Shown here piece by piece: positions 8,246 through 17,297 of a DNA stretch of 64,000 nucleotides. The notes under the pieces were generated by a model. It searched no databases. It saw nothing but the letters and a program-made list of their open reading frames with translations, and was not told the DNA's origin. The stretch lies in the NCBI RefSeq assembly GCF_000236585.1, contig NC_017278.1, positions 744,001 to 808,000 of the forward strand, read 5' to 3'. Made by a program: the position numbers and the translations under genes. Numbering within the stretch: the first letter of the stretch is position 1; every line of letters begins with the position of its first letter. The DNA is from Thermus sp. CCB_US3_UF1 (GTDB taxonomy: Bacteria > Deinococcota > Deinococci > Deinococcales > Thermaceae).

Positions 8246-9341
8246 CCCGGGAGGGCTCGGCCAGGGCCAGCAGGCGGGGCAGGTCCTTGGCCAGGGCCTC
8301 CGGGCCTTCCCGGCGCAGGGTGATGTGCCCCACCTTGCGTCCGGGGCGCACCGCCTTGCCGTACCAGTGGAGGTGGGCTCCCTCCACGGCCAGCACCTTG
8401 GCGAAGGAGGGCTTGAGGCCGATGAGGTTCACCATGGCGCTATACCCCCTAGGGGCTGTGCTCCCCAGGGGGAGGCCCAAGATGGCCCTAAGGTGGTTGG
8501 CGAACTGGCTGGTCTCCGCCCCCTCCAGGGTCCAGTGCCCGGAGTTGTGCACCCGGGGGGCCATCTCGTTGAAGAGGAGTTCCTCGCCTACCTGGAAGAA
8601 CTCCAGGGCCAAGACCCCCACGTACCCCAGGGCCTCTAGGGCCTTCCTGGCGTACGCCTCGGCCCGGGCCTGGAGGGTGGGGGTGAGGCCCGGGGCCGGG
8701 GCCAGGGAGAGGCGGAGGATGCCCTCCCGGTGGTGGTTTTCCACCAGGGGGTAGAAGGCCACCTCCCCGGTGCGCCCCCGCACCGCCAGGAGGGAGACCT
8801 CCCGGGTAAAGGGGACGAAGGCCTCGAGGATAAGCCCCTCCCCTCCCAGGGCCCAGAAAGCGGCTTCCGCCTCCTCCTGGGTGCGCACCAGGGCCTGGCC
8901 CTTACCGTCGTACCCTCCCCGGCGGGTCTTGAGGAGGGCGGGGAGGCCCACCTGGGCCAGGGCTTCCTCTAGCCCGGAAGGGGTGTCCACCTCCCGGAAG
9001 GCCGGGGTGGGCACCCCTAAGCCTCGCATGAAGGCCTTCTCCCGAAGCCGGTCCTGGGCCACCTCCAGGGCCTCGGGCGGCGGGAAGACGGGGAGGTTCT
9101 GGGCAAGGAAGCGGGCTGCCCCCACGGGCACGTTTTCAAACTCGTAGGTCACCAGGTCCAGGCCCTCGGCGAAGCCCTTGAGGGCCTCCTCATCCCCGTA
9201 GGCCCCCACCCGAAGCTCCCCCACCTGCCCGGCGCAGGCCTCGGGGGAAGGGTCCAGGAAGCGGAAGGTGAGGCCCAAGGGATAGCCGGCCAGGGCCAGC
9301 ATCCGCCCCAGCTGCCCGCCCCCCAGGATGCCCACCCTCAC
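8241..9341 (-). CDS. purK: N5-carboxyaminoimidazole ribonucleotide synthetase
   Basis: PurK carboxylates AIR with ATP and bicarbonate in purine synthesis. The 366-residue protein begins [19 protein letters not shown], a typical PurK N-terminus, and shows the ATP-grasp features [27 protein letters not shown] and [29 protein letters not shown] (quoted as separate blocks [14 protein letters not shown] and SQFENH-type SQFANH). GTG 9341 overlaps the purE stop (GTGA), so purE and purK are translationally coupled. Confidence 0.95.
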   Translation of the reverse strand: MRVGILGGGQLGRMLALAGYPLGLTFRFLDPSPEACAGQVGELRVGAYGDEEALKGFAEGLDLVTYEFENVPVGAARFLAQNLPVFPPPEALEVAQDRLREKAFMRGLGVPTPAFREVDTPSGLEEALAQVGLPALLKTRRGGYDGKGQALVRTQEEAEAAFWALGGEGLILEAFVPFTREVSLLAVRGRTGEVAFYPLVENHHREGILRLSLAPAPGLTPTLQARAEAYARKALEALGYVGVLALEFFQVGEELLFNEMAPRVHNSGHWTLEGAETSQFANHLRAILGLPLGSTAPRGYSAMVNLIGLKPSFAKVLAVEGAHLHWYGKAVRPGRKVGHITLRREGPEALAKDLPRLLALAEPSRV

Positions 9342-9832
9342 GCTTCCTCCCGGGGGTCGGGGTGGCGGAGCACGGCCTCCGTCTGGGCCTTGCGGTAGGC
9401 CTGGAGGCGCTCCATCACCTCTGGGTGGGAGAGGCCCACGATGCTGGCTGCCAGGAGGGCGGCGTTCACCGCCCCCGCCTTGCCGATGGCCAGGGTGCCC
9501 ACGGGGATGCCCGCGGGCATCTGCACGATGGAGAGAAGGGAGTCCAGGCCCTTCAGGGCCTGGCTTTCCACGGGCACCCCCAGGACGGGCAAGGGGGTGT
9601 GGGCCGCGGTCATCCCCGGGAGGTGGGCCGCCCCCCCGGCCCCGGCGATGATGACCATAAGCCCCCGCGCCTGGGCGCTTTTGGCGTACTCGGCCATCAG
9701 GTCCGGGGTGCGGTGGGCGGAAACCACCCGCACCTCGTAGGGGACGCCCAGGGCCTCGAGGGTCTCCGCCGCATGGCGGAGGGTGGCCCAGTCGGACTTG
9801 GAGCCCATGATTACGCCCACCAAAGGCCGCAT
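9338..9832 (-). CDS. purE: N5-CAIR mutase
   Basis: PurE rearranges N5-CAIR to CAIR. The 164-residue protein has [12 protein letters not shown] at the N-terminus, [11 protein letters not shown] with the catalytic His near 45, and [13 protein letters not shown] with the second active-site region. It is the first gene of a purE-purK operon and is divergent from sbtA. Confidence 0.97.
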   Translation of the reverse strand: MRPLVGVIMGSKSDWATLRHAAETLEALGVPYEVRVVSAHRTPDLMAEYAKSAQARGLMVIIAGAGGAAHLPGMTAAHTPLPVLGVPVESQALKGLDSLLSIVQMPAGIPVGTLAIGKAGAVNAALLAASIVGLSHPEVMERLQAYRKAQTEAVLRHPDPREEA

Positions 9833-9840
9833 CGTACCGG

Positions 9841-9846
9841 ATTGTA
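9841..9846 (-). promoter_or_regulatory. -10 box TACAAT for purE-purK
   Basis: TACAAT lies 8 nt upstream of ATG 9832 on the minus strand. There is no Shine-Dalgarno sequence, so the transcript is probably leaderless or nearly so. Confidence 0.5.
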
Positions 9847-9879
9847 CCAGCCCCTCCCGCCCGTGGTAGAAGGCGGGGT

Positions 9880-10839
9880 ATGGACGCCCTGGAGCTCCTG
9901 AGGCTCAACCTCCTCTCCCCCATGGTCCTGGCCTTCGCCCTGGGGGCCGTGGCCCGGCTGGTCAAGAGCGACCTCGCTTTCCCTGAGGCCATGTACACCG
10001 CCCTCTCCGTCTACCTTCTCTTCGCCATTGGCTTCAAAGGGGGGGTGGAGCTCTCCAAGACCCCTTTGGCCGTCCTCCTCCTTCCCGCCTTGGCCACCTT
10101 GTTCCTGGGCCTCTTCCGCCCCCTGGTAGCCTACGGGCTTTCCCGGCGCTTCCTACGGGTGGGGCGGGCGGACGCCGGGGCCCTGGCCGCCCATTACGGC
10201 TCGGTTTCCGCGGTCACCTTCCTGGCCGCCCTTACCTTCGCCCAAGGGGTGGGCCACCGCCCCGAGGGCTTCCTGCCCACCCTGGTGGCCCTCCTAGAGG
10301 TTCCGGGCATCGTTCTGGCCCTTCTTTTGGCCAAGCGGGGGGGCGGGAGCCTGGGGGAGGCCCTCCAGGAGGTGCTCACCGGCAAGAGCGTGGTCCTCCT
10401 CCTGGGGGGGCTATGCGTCGGGGCCCTTTCCGGGGAGGCGGGGATGGAGCGGGTCAAGCCCTTTTTCGTGGACCCCTTCTACGGGGCTCTCACCCTCTTC
10501 CTCATGGACCTCGGCATGGTGGCTGCCTCCCGCTTCGCCGCCTTGAGGCAGGTGGGCTTCCGCCTGGTCCTCTTCGGCACCCTCCTGCCCCTCTTCCATG
10601 GGGCCCTGGGGGTTTACCTGGGCCACCTGGTGGGGCTTTCCGTGGGGGGGGCCACGGTGCTTGGGGCCATGGCGGCCAGCAGCAGCTACATCGCGGCCCC
10701 GGCGGCGGTGCGCATCGCCCTGCCCGAGGCCAACCCCAGTTTGTACCTGGCGGCCAGCCTGGCCGTGACCTTTCCCTTTAACCTGGTCTTGGGCATTCCC
10801 CTGTACCATGCCCTGGCGGTCTGGATGGGAGGCCGGTGA
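9880..10839 (+). CDS. sbtA: SbtA-type sodium-dependent bicarbonate transporter
   Basis: The 319-residue membrane protein matches the SbtA (DUF897) family, single-component Na+/HCO3- symporters. About ten hydrophobic segments are visible in two inverted halves: [16 protein letters not shown] and [17 protein letters not shown] in the first, [17 protein letters not shown] and [21 protein letters not shown] in the second; the last block is a family hallmark. The adjacent SbtB-type PII protein overlaps its stop, as in cyanobacterial pairs. The start is preceded by AGAAGGCGGGG, a weak ribosome site. Confidence 0.88.
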   Translation: MDALELLRLNLLSPMVLAFALGAVARLVKSDLAFPEAMYTALSVYLLFAIGFKGGVELSKTPLAVLLLPALATLFLGLFRPLVAYGLSRRFLRVGRADAGALAAHYGSVSAVTFLAALTFAQGVGHRPEGFLPTLVALLEVPGIVLALLLAKRGGGSLGEALQEVLTGKSVVLLLGGLCVGALSGEAGMERVKPFFVDPFYGALTLFLMDLGMVAASRFAALRQVGFRLVLFGTLLPLFHGALGVYLGHLVGLSVGGATVLGAMAASSSYIAAPAAVRIALPEANPSLYLAASLAVTFPFNLVLGIPLYHALAVWMGGR

Positions 10840-11141
10840 TGGACCTGGTGCCCTTGAAGCTGGTGACCATCGTGGCGGAAAGCCTTTTGGAGAAGAAGCT
10901 GGTGGAGGAGATCAAGCGCCTGGGGGCCAAAGGGTACACCATCGTCCCCGCAAGGGGGGAGGGTTCCCGGGGGATGCGCAGCGTGGACTGGGAGGGCCAG
11001 AACATCCGCTTGGAAACCATCGTGCCCGAGGAGGTGGCCCTGAAGATCCTGGCCCGGCTTCAAGAGGCCTACTTCCCCCACTACGCCGTCATCGCCTATG
11101 TGGAAAACGTCTATGTGGTGCGGGGGGAGAAGTACGTGTGA
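10839..11141 (+). CDS. sbtB: SbtB-like PII regulatory protein
   Basis: The 100-residue PII-fold protein (PLKLVTIVAESLLEKKLVEEIKRLG split over strand 1 and helix 1, then KGYTIVPARGEGSRG) resembles SbtB, which binds adenyl nucleotides including cAMP and controls SbtA. The T-loop is replaced by the shorter GEGSRGMRSVDWEGQN segment. ATG 10839 overlaps the sbtA TGA, and a GTG at 10836 is an alternative start. Adjacency to sbtA is the strongest functional evidence. Confidence 0.82.
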   Translation: MDLVPLKLVTIVAESLLEKKLVEEIKRLGAKGYTIVPARGEGSRGMRSVDWEGQNIRLETIVPEEVALKILARLQEAYFPHYAVIAYVENVYVVRGEKYV

Positions 11142-11145
11142 GGCC

Positions 11146-11664
11146 TCAAGGCCGCTTCCGCAGCAGGGGGAGGAGGGCCAGGAGGAGAAGGGCGGGCCAT
11201 AGGAGCCAGGCCGGTACCTTTTGCCCCAGGACGTAGGCCAAAAGCACCAGGCCCTGGGTCCAAAGGAGGCTGCCCAGGGCGCTCAGGAGGAGGTAGGGGA
11301 GGAAGGGGAACCCCAAGGCCCCCAGGAGGAGGGGCAGGGCGGTGCGCAGGCCCGGCACGAAGGGGGCAAGGAGGAGGGCCGAGGGGCCAAAGCGGAGGAG
11401 GACCCGCTCCCCCCGTTGCCAGAGGTCCTGGGGCAGGCGGGGCTTGAGCCTACCCCCCAGAGCCCGTCCCAGGGCGTAGCCCAGAAGGTGGCCCAGGGCG
11501 CTTCCCAGGAAGAGGAGGGGCAGAAGGGGGAAAAGGGATAGCTTCCCCTCTCCCGCCAGGGCCCCCAGGAAGAGGAGGAGGGTATCCCCCCCGGGCACCA
11601 GGAAGCCCAGGGGGAAGCCCACCTCCAGGAAGAGGACCAGGGCGGGGAGGAGGTAGGCCAGCAT
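11146..11664 (-). CDS. DedA-family membrane protein
   Basis: The 172-residue DedA/SNARE-associated protein has the FPLGFLVPGGDTLLLFLGALAG block near 17-38 (here read as LVPGGDTLLLF) and a reentrant region FGPSALLLAPFVPGLRTALP near 90-110, containing the F-x-R-F-x-P-x-x-R type motif in altered form. About five membrane segments are visible. DedA proteins scramble or flip lipids and affect envelope homeostasis. ATG 11664 follows the terC stop by 1 nt, so it shares the manganese-riboswitch transcript. Confidence 0.8.
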   Translation of the reverse strand: MLAYLLPALVLFLEVGFPLGFLVPGGDTLLLFLGALAGEGKLSLFPLLPLLFLGSALGHLLGYALGRALGGRLKPRLPQDLWQRGERVLLRFGPSALLLAPFVPGLRTALPLLLGALGFPFLPYLLLSALGSLLWTQGLVLLAYVLGQKVPAWLLWPALLLLALLPLLRKRP

Positions 11665-11665
11665 C

Positions 11666-12361
11666 TCAGGAAGGCTGGGGCGCGGGCTTTCTCAGGGCCC
11701 AGAGGCTTCCCAGGAGGAGGACGGCCAGGATGAGGAGGCTAAAGGCCTCCTTGTCCAGGCCCAGGGCCAGCTCGGGCCGGTGCAGGGTTTCCTTGGCCAG
11801 CTTGTCCCAGCCGCCCAGGAGGAGCTTCACCCCTGCCAGGCCCACCACCACGTAGGCCAGGTGCTTGAACCGGGGGTAGCGATCCAGGAGGCTCACCACC
11901 AGGCTGGCCAGCATCCTCAGGGCCAGGATGCCCAGGAAGACCCCGGTGTAGATCACCCAGAGCTTATCGGAAAGGGCCACGGCCACCAGGACCGAGTCCA
12001 CGGCGAAGGCCAGGTCCATGAGCTCCACCTGGGCCACCACCTTCCAGAACTGGGCGGCGCTGACCTCCAAGGGGGGTGGGGCGTGGGCCTCCTCGGGCTT
12101 GAGGAAGTGCCGTAGGGCGATGTAGAGCAGGTAGGCTGCCCCTAGGACCTGGACCCACCAGAGCTTGATCACCAAGGCGGCGAAGAGGAGGGCCAGGCCC
12201 CGGAGCACGTAGGCCCCCAGGATGCCGTAGAAGAGGGCCCTGCGCCGTAGGGAGGGGGGGAGCTTCTGGACGATCACCCCCAGGATGAGGGCGTTGTCCG
12301 CGGACAGGATGACCTCCAGGGCCACCAGGATGAGGATCACCGAGAGTACGCCGGCTTCCAT
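11666..12361 (-). CDS. TerC-family membrane protein, probable Mn2+ exporter
   Basis: The 231-residue TerC protein has seven or so membrane segments. It shows the family acidic motifs EVILSADNALILG near 16-28 and LMDLAFAVDSVLVAVALS near 117-134, with paired Asp residues likely to bind metal. TerC proteins studied in other bacteria export Mn2+, partly during metalation of secreted proteins. A yybP-ykoY riboswitch directly upstream supports a manganese role. GGAGG precedes ATG 12361. Confidence 0.9.
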   Translation of the reverse strand: MEAGVLSVILILVALEVILSADNALILGVIVQKLPPSLRRRALFYGILGAYVLRGLALLFAALVIKLWWVQVLGAAYLLYIALRHFLKPEEAHAPPPLEVSAAQFWKVVAQVELMDLAFAVDSVLVAVALSDKLWVIYTGVFLGILALRMLASLVVSLLDRYPRFKHLAYVVVGLAGVKLLLGGWDKLAKETLHRPELALGLDKEAFSLLILAVLLLGSLWALRKPAPQPS

Positions 12362-12372
12362 GCTCTACCTCC

Positions 12373-12402
12373 AAAAGAAAAGGCCACCGCTCCTTGCGGT
12401 GG
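12373..12402 (-). terminator. riboswitch expression-platform terminator
   Basis: On the minus strand the stem CCACCGC (12402-12396) and GCGGTGG (12390-12384), with loop AAGGA, is followed by CCTTTTCTTTT. It starts inside the conserved GCAAGACC end of the aptamer, so metal-stabilised aptamer folding should compete with terminator formation. terC begins 12 nt after the T-tract starts. Confidence 0.85.
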
Positions 12403-12489
12403 TCTTGCCCAGGACCCCTTGGGCCCTCCGGTCCCCCGGGGCCTCGTGCCCGTCCTGACGAGGGACCGGCTTGGGGCTACTCCCCAACC
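12398..12489 (-). ncRNA. yybP-ykoY manganese riboswitch aptamer
   Basis: The minus-strand leader has both conserved ends of the yybP-ykoY class: GGGGAGTAGCCCC (loop L1, from 12485) and GGGCAAGACC (12410-12401). In between is a long paired arm built from GCCGGTCCC and GGGACCGG, plus a CGTCAGGACG hairpin. TerC is the commonest downstream family for this class, which senses Mn2+. The terminator that follows indicates transcriptional control, on when Mn2+ is high. TerC and DedA are the controlled genes. Confidence 0.88.
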
Positions 12490-12495
12490 GGGGCC

Positions 12496-12501
12496 ATTAT
12501 A
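12496..12501 (-). promoter_or_regulatory. -10 box TATAAT for riboswitch-terC-dedA
   Basis: A perfect TATAAT on the minus strand starts the leader just before the aptamer; the inferred start is near 12489. Confidence 0.6.
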
Positions 12502-12534
12502 CCAAGCCCGCAAAAGGAGATGGGCTTTCCCGGG

Positions 12535-12540
12535 TATACT
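12535..12540 (+). promoter_or_regulatory. -10 box TATACT, leaderless start of MIP18 gene
   Basis: TATACT, a 6-nt spacer GGGGCC, then ATG 12547. No ribosome-binding site is present. Confidence 0.6.
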
Positions 12541-12546
12541 GGGGCC

Positions 12547-12879
12547 ATGGACGCGCCGGTGCAGGTGCCCACCAAGGAGCAGGTCCTCGAGGCCCTGAAG
12601 GTGGTCTACGACCCGGAGATCCCGGTGAACATCGTGGACCTGGGCCTGGTCTACGACGTGCAGGTACACGAAAACGGCGTGGTGGATGTGACCATGACCC
12701 TCACCGCCATCGGCTGCCCGGCCCAGGACGTGGTCAAGGCCGATGCCGAGATGGCCGTCATGCGCCTGCCCGGGGTGCAGGGGGTGAACGTGGAGTTCGT
12801 CTGGACCCCCCCTTGGACCCCCGCCAAGATGACCGAGGAGGGCAAGCGCATGATGCGCATGTTCGGCTTCAACGTGTGA
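12547..12879 (+). CDS. MIP18/SufT (DUF59) iron-sulfur assembly factor
   Basis: The 110-residue single-domain protein has the DUF59 core: [19 protein letters not shown] near 20-38 and [17 protein letters not shown] near 49-65 with the conserved cysteine. It ends [17 protein letters not shown]. Relatives (SufT, MIP18, PaaD-like) help mature Fe-S proteins. It stands alone between the riboswitch operon and the malic enzyme gene, so no partner is visible locally. Confidence 0.88.
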   Translation: MDAPVQVPTKEQVLEALKVVYDPEIPVNIVDLGLVYDVQVHENGVVDVTMTLTAIGCPAQDVVKADAEMAVMRLPGVQGVNVEFVWTPPWTPAKMTEEGKRMMRMFGFNV

Positions 12880-12937
12880 GCCCCCCTGGGGCGTTCCTCC
12901 CCTGGCGGAAGGGCAGGGGCGGTGGGAGAATGGGGCC

Positions 12938-14668
12938 ATGCCGGTCAGCCGCTACTACGACGTCAAGCGGGACGAGCGGGGCGAGCGTTACCTGGAGCCC
13001 TACGTGACGGGCTTCCTCCTCCTCAGGCTTCCCCTCCTCAACAAGGGCACGGCCTTCACCGAGGAGGAAAGGCGGGCCCTGGGCCTGGAGGGCCTTCTTC
13101 CTCCCCACGTGAACACCCTGGAGGAGCAGAAGGAGCGGGTCTACCGCCGCTACCGCCTCATCGGCACCCCCTTGGAGAAGCACATCTACCTGCGCCACCT
13201 CCAAGACCGCAACGAGGTCCTCTTCTACGCCCTCCTGGTGGACCACCTGGAGGAGATGCTCCCCATCCTCTACACCCCCACGGTGGGGGAGGCGGTGCGG
13301 GAGTTCTCCCACATCTACCGCTACCCCCGGGGCTTTACCGCCAGCACCGAGAACATCCAGCGGGTGGAAGAGGCCCTGGCCAACGTCCCCCTGGAGGAGG
13401 TCCGCCTCATCGTGGCCACCGACTCCTCGGCCATCCTGGGCATCGGGGACCAGGGGTACGGGGGGATGGCCATCAGCATCGGCAAGCTCACCCTCTACAC
13501 CGCCGTGGGAGGGGTAGGGCCCGACAAGACCCTGCCCGTGGAGCTGGATGTGGGCACGGACCGGGAGGACCTCCTCAAGGACCCCCTCTACCTGGGGGTG
13601 CGGCACCGGCGGCTTAGGGGGGAGGCCTACTACCGTTTCCTGGACCGCTTCGTGGAGGCGGTGCGCAAGCGCTACCCCAAGGCCCTCATCCAATGGGAGG
13701 ACTTCGCCAAGGAGGCCGCCTTCCACGTGCTGGAGCGCTACCGCAAGGTGGTGCCCTCCTTCAACGACGACATCCAGGGCACGGGGGCGGTGGCCCTGGC
13801 GGGGGTGCTCTCCGCCTGCCGCCTGAAGGGGGAGAGGCTTTCCGGCCAGGTGGTGGTGGTTTACGGCGCGGGGGCCGGGGGGATCGGGGTGGCCTGGGCC
13901 CTGGTGGAGGGGATGAGGCGGGAAGGGCTTTCCGAGGCCGAGGCCAAGGCCCGGGTGCTGGTCTTGGACTCCAAGGGCCTCCTGGTGGAGGGCCGCAGCA
14001 TGGAGGCTTACAAGAGGCCCTACGCCCAGGCCCAGGAGCGGCTTGCGGGCTGGCGGTTCGCCGGACCTTACCCAAATCTATTGGAAACCATACAGAATAG
14101 CCGGGCCACCGTTCTCCTGGGCCTTTCCGGCCAGGGGGGAAGCTTCACCGAGCCCCTGGTGCGGGCCATGCTGGAAAACACCCAGCGCCCCGTCATCTTC
14201 CCCCTTTCCAACCCCACCTCGGCCTCCGAGGCCCTGCCCGACGACCTCGTCTACTGGACGGAGGGAAGGGCCCTGGTGGCCGCGGGAAGCCCTTTTCCCC
14301 CGGTGGGCTACATGGGCCGGACCATCCCCGTGGGCCAGGGGAACAACGCCTTCATCTTCCCCGGGCTGGGCCTGGGGGCGGTCCTGGCCCGGGCCCGGGA
14401 GGTGACGGACGGGATGGTCCTGGAGGCGGCCTACGCCCTTTACGACTACACCCGCACCCACTTCCCCGAGCTCCTCTACCCCCCTGTGGGGAGGCTGCGC
14501 GAGGTCTCCCCTTATGTGGCCGCCCGGGTGATGCGCAAGGCCCTGGAAGAGGGGGTGGCTGAGGAAGAGAGGGTGCAGGGCCTTTCCCTGGAAGGACTCC
14601 TGGCCTTTGTCCAGGGCCGTTTCTGGGAGCCCAGGTACCTCCCCTACCGCCCGGCCCCGGTAATCTAG
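12938..14668 (+). CDS. NAD-dependent malic enzyme (long form)
   Basis: The 576-residue enzyme oxidatively decarboxylates malate to pyruvate. It belongs to the long malic-enzyme branch: N-terminal [20 protein letters not shown], signature [21 protein letters not shown] near 110-130, [17 protein letters not shown] near 273-289 and the Rossmann [19 protein letters not shown] near 305-323. Length is typical for the family. GAGAAT lies 6 nt before ATG 12938, a weak -10 variant; there is no good Shine-Dalgarno site. Confidence 0.93.
   Translation: MPVSRYYDVKRDERGERYLEPYVTGFLLLRLPLLNKGTAFTEEERRALGLEGLLPPHVNTLEEQKERVYRRYRLIGTPLEKHIYLRHLQDRNEVLFYALLVDHLEEMLPILYTPTVGEAVREFSHIYRYPRGFTASTENIQRVEEALANVPLEEVRLIVATDSSAILGIGDQGYGGMAISIGKLTLYTAVGGVGPDKTLPVELDVGTDREDLLKDPLYLGVRHRRLRGEAYYRFLDRFVEAVRKRYPKALIQWEDFAKEAAFHVLERYRKVVPSFNDDIQGTGAVALAGVLSACRLKGERLSGQVVVVYGAGAGGIGVAWALVEGMRREGLSEAEAKARVLVLDSKGLLVEGRSMEAYKRPYAQAQERLAGWRFAGPYPNLLETIQNSRATVLLGLSGQGGSFTEPLVRAMLENTQRPVIFPLSNPTSASEALPDDLVYWTEGRALVAAGSPFPPVGYMGRTIPVGQGNNAFIFPGLGLGAVLARAREVTDGMVLEAAYALYDYTRTHFPELLYPPVGRLREVSPYVAARVMRKALEEGVAEEERVQGLSLEGLLAFVQGRFWEPRYLPYRPAPVI
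14661..14666 (+). promoter_or_regulatory. -10 box TAATCT, leaderless start of nurA
   Basis: TAATCT, a 6-nt spacer AGGGGC, then ATG 14673. The box overlaps the last codons of the malic enzyme gene. Confidence 0.5.
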
Positions 14669-14672
14669 GGGC

Positions 14673-15557
14673 ATGGCCTGGCGGCTTTACACCCTGGGGC
14701 TTCCCCCCCTCGAGCCCAGGGAAGGCTTCCCGCAAGGGGCGGAGCCCGAGGGGTTTTTCCCCCTCGAGGCCCCCTGGCAGGCCAGGGCCGCCCCGCCTGT
14801 ACCCTGGCCGGAGCCCCTTTACTTCCTGGATGGCCGGGAGCGGGCCGAGGCCCTGGTGGCCCAAGGGAGGCGGCTCGCCCTCCTGGGGTGTGTGGCCGCG
14901 GGGGCGGTGGTCTTCTCGGGGGGCAGGATGCGGCTTCTCTCCCCGGTGGTCCGCCGGGTGGGGGTGGGGCTCGAGGAGGCCTTAAGGGTGGGGGAACTCC
15001 TTTACGAGCCGGCTCCCCCAGCGGGGGAGGGCCTTGAAGGCCTGCAGGAGGGGCTTGGGCAGGCCCGGGCCGCCCTGGAGGAGGAGGTGGCCCGGGGCTT
15101 GGCGGAGGGGCTTTTGGTGGTGGATGGCCCCGTGCGCTTTACCCGGCCAGGGCCGGTCCTGGGGTACATCAAAACCCACTGGGCCCGCTACCTGCCCCAG
15201 GCGGAGGAGGCCCTCCTCCCCGCCCTGGGCCCTGGGGAACGCACCCCTGCTTTCCGGGTGCGCCGGCGGGGGTTGGAGCTGGCCAGCTGGTACCTGCGCC
15301 TTCCCCTGCCCCCCGAGGGGGTGCGCCCCCCCCAGGCGGGGCTTCTCCGGGTGGAAACCCCCTTGTCCGGGGATTTCCGGGCCTTGGCCGACCTCTCCTT
15401 GGCCCTGTTCCCGGCCCTGGCCTCCCATCCGGTCAAGGACCCCCGGGCCCCCCAGAACCTCCTGCCCGTGGGGGGGTTGGAGCGGGAGCTCTCGCGCCGC
15501 ATGGGAAGCCCGGAAGTGGTGGGCCGTATCCTGGCGCGGCATCTGGGAGGTGGGTAG
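14673..15557 (+). CDS. NurA-domain nuclease
   Basis: The 294-residue protein is NurA-like, a 5'-3' nuclease that works with HerA in DNA-end processing. Evidence: YFLDGRERAEALV near 50-62, with an Asp in the expected metal-binding position, ELASWYLRLP in the middle, a second acidic region, and the C-terminal family block NLLPVGGLERELSRRMGS near 266-283. It is immediately followed by a HerA-like ATPase. Overall similarity is low in the first third, so the call rests on the C-terminus and on gene order. Confidence 0.75.
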   Translation: MAWRLYTLGLPPLEPREGFPQGAEPEGFFPLEAPWQARAAPPVPWPEPLYFLDGRERAEALVAQGRRLALLGCVAAGAVVFSGGRMRLLSPVVRRVGVGLEEALRVGELLYEPAPPAGEGLEGLQEGLGQARAALEEEVARGLAEGLLVVDGPVRFTRPGPVLGYIKTHWARYLPQAEEALLPALGPGERTPAFRVRRRGLELASWYLRLPLPPEGVRPPQAGLLRVETPLSGDFRALADLSLALFPALASHPVKDPRAPQNLLPVGGLERELSRRMGSPEVVGRILARHLGGG

Positions 15558-17282
15558 GTGGAGCGGATCGGTGTGGTCTTGGGTAGCCGCGAGGCCACCC
15601 CCCTGGGGTTCTGGGTGGGGGTGGCCGAGGAGGGGCTTTTGCGCCTGGACGATCTGGTGGTGGCCGAGGGCTTCCACCCCAGGCTGGGCCGGGTGCGCTA
15701 CTTCGGCATGGTGGACCACGTGGCCAAGGTCCACGAGGGGCAAAGCTACGATACCGACGTCTTCCTGGCGGTGGAGGGCCGCATCCCCGTGAGCCTGGCC
15801 TATGTGGCCCACGTGAGCGTGACCCGCATCCTCCCCGAGGAGTACCTCCCCCCCGACCCTGGTTCCCCCGTCTACCTGGCCCAAGGGGCCGACCTGGAGC
15901 TTGCCCTCTACTACGAGGCCATGCGGAACCAGCGGGGGAGCACCAAGCTCCCCGCCGGCTTCCTCAAGAACGGGGAGGTGGCCTACCTCAACCTGGAGTT
16001 CCTCAACGGGGCCAAGGGGGGGCATGTGAACATCTCCGGCATCAGCGGGGTGGCGGCCAAGACCAGCTACGCCACCTTTCTCCTCAAGAGCCTCCTGGAA
16101 AGCGGGGTGCTGGCCGAGGCCCACCAGGCCAAGGTGCTCCTCTTCAACGTCAAGGGGGAGGACCTCTTCTTCCTGGACAAGCCCAACGCCCGCCTCACAG
16201 AGGAGGCCAAGGAGGAGTACCAGCGGCTTGGGCTTTCCCCCACCCCCTTCGCCAGCGTGGCCTTCCTGGCCCCGCCCAAGAAGGAGGGGTACCTGCCCGA
16301 CCTGGATACCCGGCTGGAAGGGGTGCGGGCCTACCACTGGGACCTGGTGCAGTTCGCCCAGCGGGGCCTCCTCCCCTTCCTCTTTGCCGACAAGGGGCTC
16401 ATGAGCAACCTGGGCTTCCTCCTGGTCCACGTGACGGAGAAGCTGAGGCGGCTTGCCAAGGACCAGCAGGGCCCCCATCTCCTGGTGGAGGACTGGCCGG
16501 GGGAGGACCTGCCCGAAGGGATGACCTTTGACGCCCTGGGGAAGGTGCGCCTGAAGAGCTTCCCCGAGCTGGTGAGCTACCTGGAGTACAAGCTCTTGGG
16601 CCCGGAAACCGGGGAGGGGGAGGGGGACAGGACCTGGACCGCCCGGCAGGCCCGCCCCACCCTCGAGGCCTTCCTCCGCCGCCTGCGGGCCAGCGTGGAG
16701 AACGTGGCCCACCTCATCCGCGGGGACCGGCCCGGCAACCCCCCAGACCCCCTCTCGGGGCCCCAGGTGCACGTGGTGGACCTGGCCAAGCTCTCCCCCC
16801 AGGGGCAGATGTTCGTGGTGGGGAGCCTGCTGCGCCAGATCTTTGAGCGGAAGGAGCGGGGGGAGTACAGGGGGCCGGTCTTCATCGTCTTGGACGAGCT
16901 CAACAAGTATGCGCCCCGGGAGGAGGAAAGCCCCATCAAGGACGTGCTCCTAGACATCGCGGAACGGGGCCGCTCCCTGGGGGTGATCCTTATCGGGGCC
17001 CAGCAGACCGCAAGCGAGGTGGAGCGCCGGGTGGTGGCCAACGCCGCCATCCGGGTGGTGGGCCGGCTGGATGCCGCCGAGGCCGAGCGCCCCGAGTACC
17101 GCCACCTCCTCCCCTCCTTCCGCCAGCGGGCCCTGATCCTGCCCCAGGGCTCGGTGATCCTCTCCCAGCCGGAGATCCCCGTGCCCCTTTTGGTGCGCTT
17201 TCCCTTCCCCGCCTGGGCCACCAAGCGGGAGGAGGTCTTGGAGGACAACTCGGCGGAAACCCTCAGGCGCGAACTCCTTTAG
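15558..17282 (+). CDS. HerA-like hexameric ATPase with HAS-barrel
   Basis: The 574-residue protein starts with a HAS-barrel-like region (IGVVLGSREATPLGFWVGV) followed by a RecA/FtsK-type ATPase domain. The P-loop region GISGVAAKTS (161-170) departs from GxxGxGKS: it lacks the Gly before Lys168 and is one residue longer. Walker B is VFIVLDELNKYAPR near 440. The sensor region LGVILIGAQQTASEV and the Arg-rich tail follow. GTG 15558 directly abuts the nurA stop with GGGAGGTGG upstream, so the two are cotranslated as a HerA-NurA translocase-nuclease. Confidence 0.82.
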   Translation: MERIGVVLGSREATPLGFWVGVAEEGLLRLDDLVVAEGFHPRLGRVRYFGMVDHVAKVHEGQSYDTDVFLAVEGRIPVSLAYVAHVSVTRILPEEYLPPDPGSPVYLAQGADLELALYYEAMRNQRGSTKLPAGFLKNGEVAYLNLEFLNGAKGGHVNISGISGVAAKTSYATFLLKSLLESGVLAEAHQAKVLLFNVKGEDLFFLDKPNARLTEEAKEEYQRLGLSPTPFASVAFLAPPKKEGYLPDLDTRLEGVRAYHWDLVQFAQRGLLPFLFADKGLMSNLGFLLVHVTEKLRRLAKDQQGPHLLVEDWPGEDLPEGMTFDALGKVRLKSFPELVSYLEYKLLGPETGEGEGDRTWTARQARPTLEAFLRRLRASVENVAHLIRGDRPGNPPDPLSGPQVHVVDLAKLSPQGQMFVVGSLLRQIFERKERGEYRGPVFIVLDELNKYAPREEESPIKDVLLDIAERGRSLGVILIGAQQTASEVERRVVANAAIRVVGRLDAAEAERPEYRHLLPSFRQRALILPQGSVILSQPEIPVPLLVRFPFPAWATKREEVLEDNSAETLRRELL

Positions 17283-17297
17283 TAGGATGGCCTTGCC

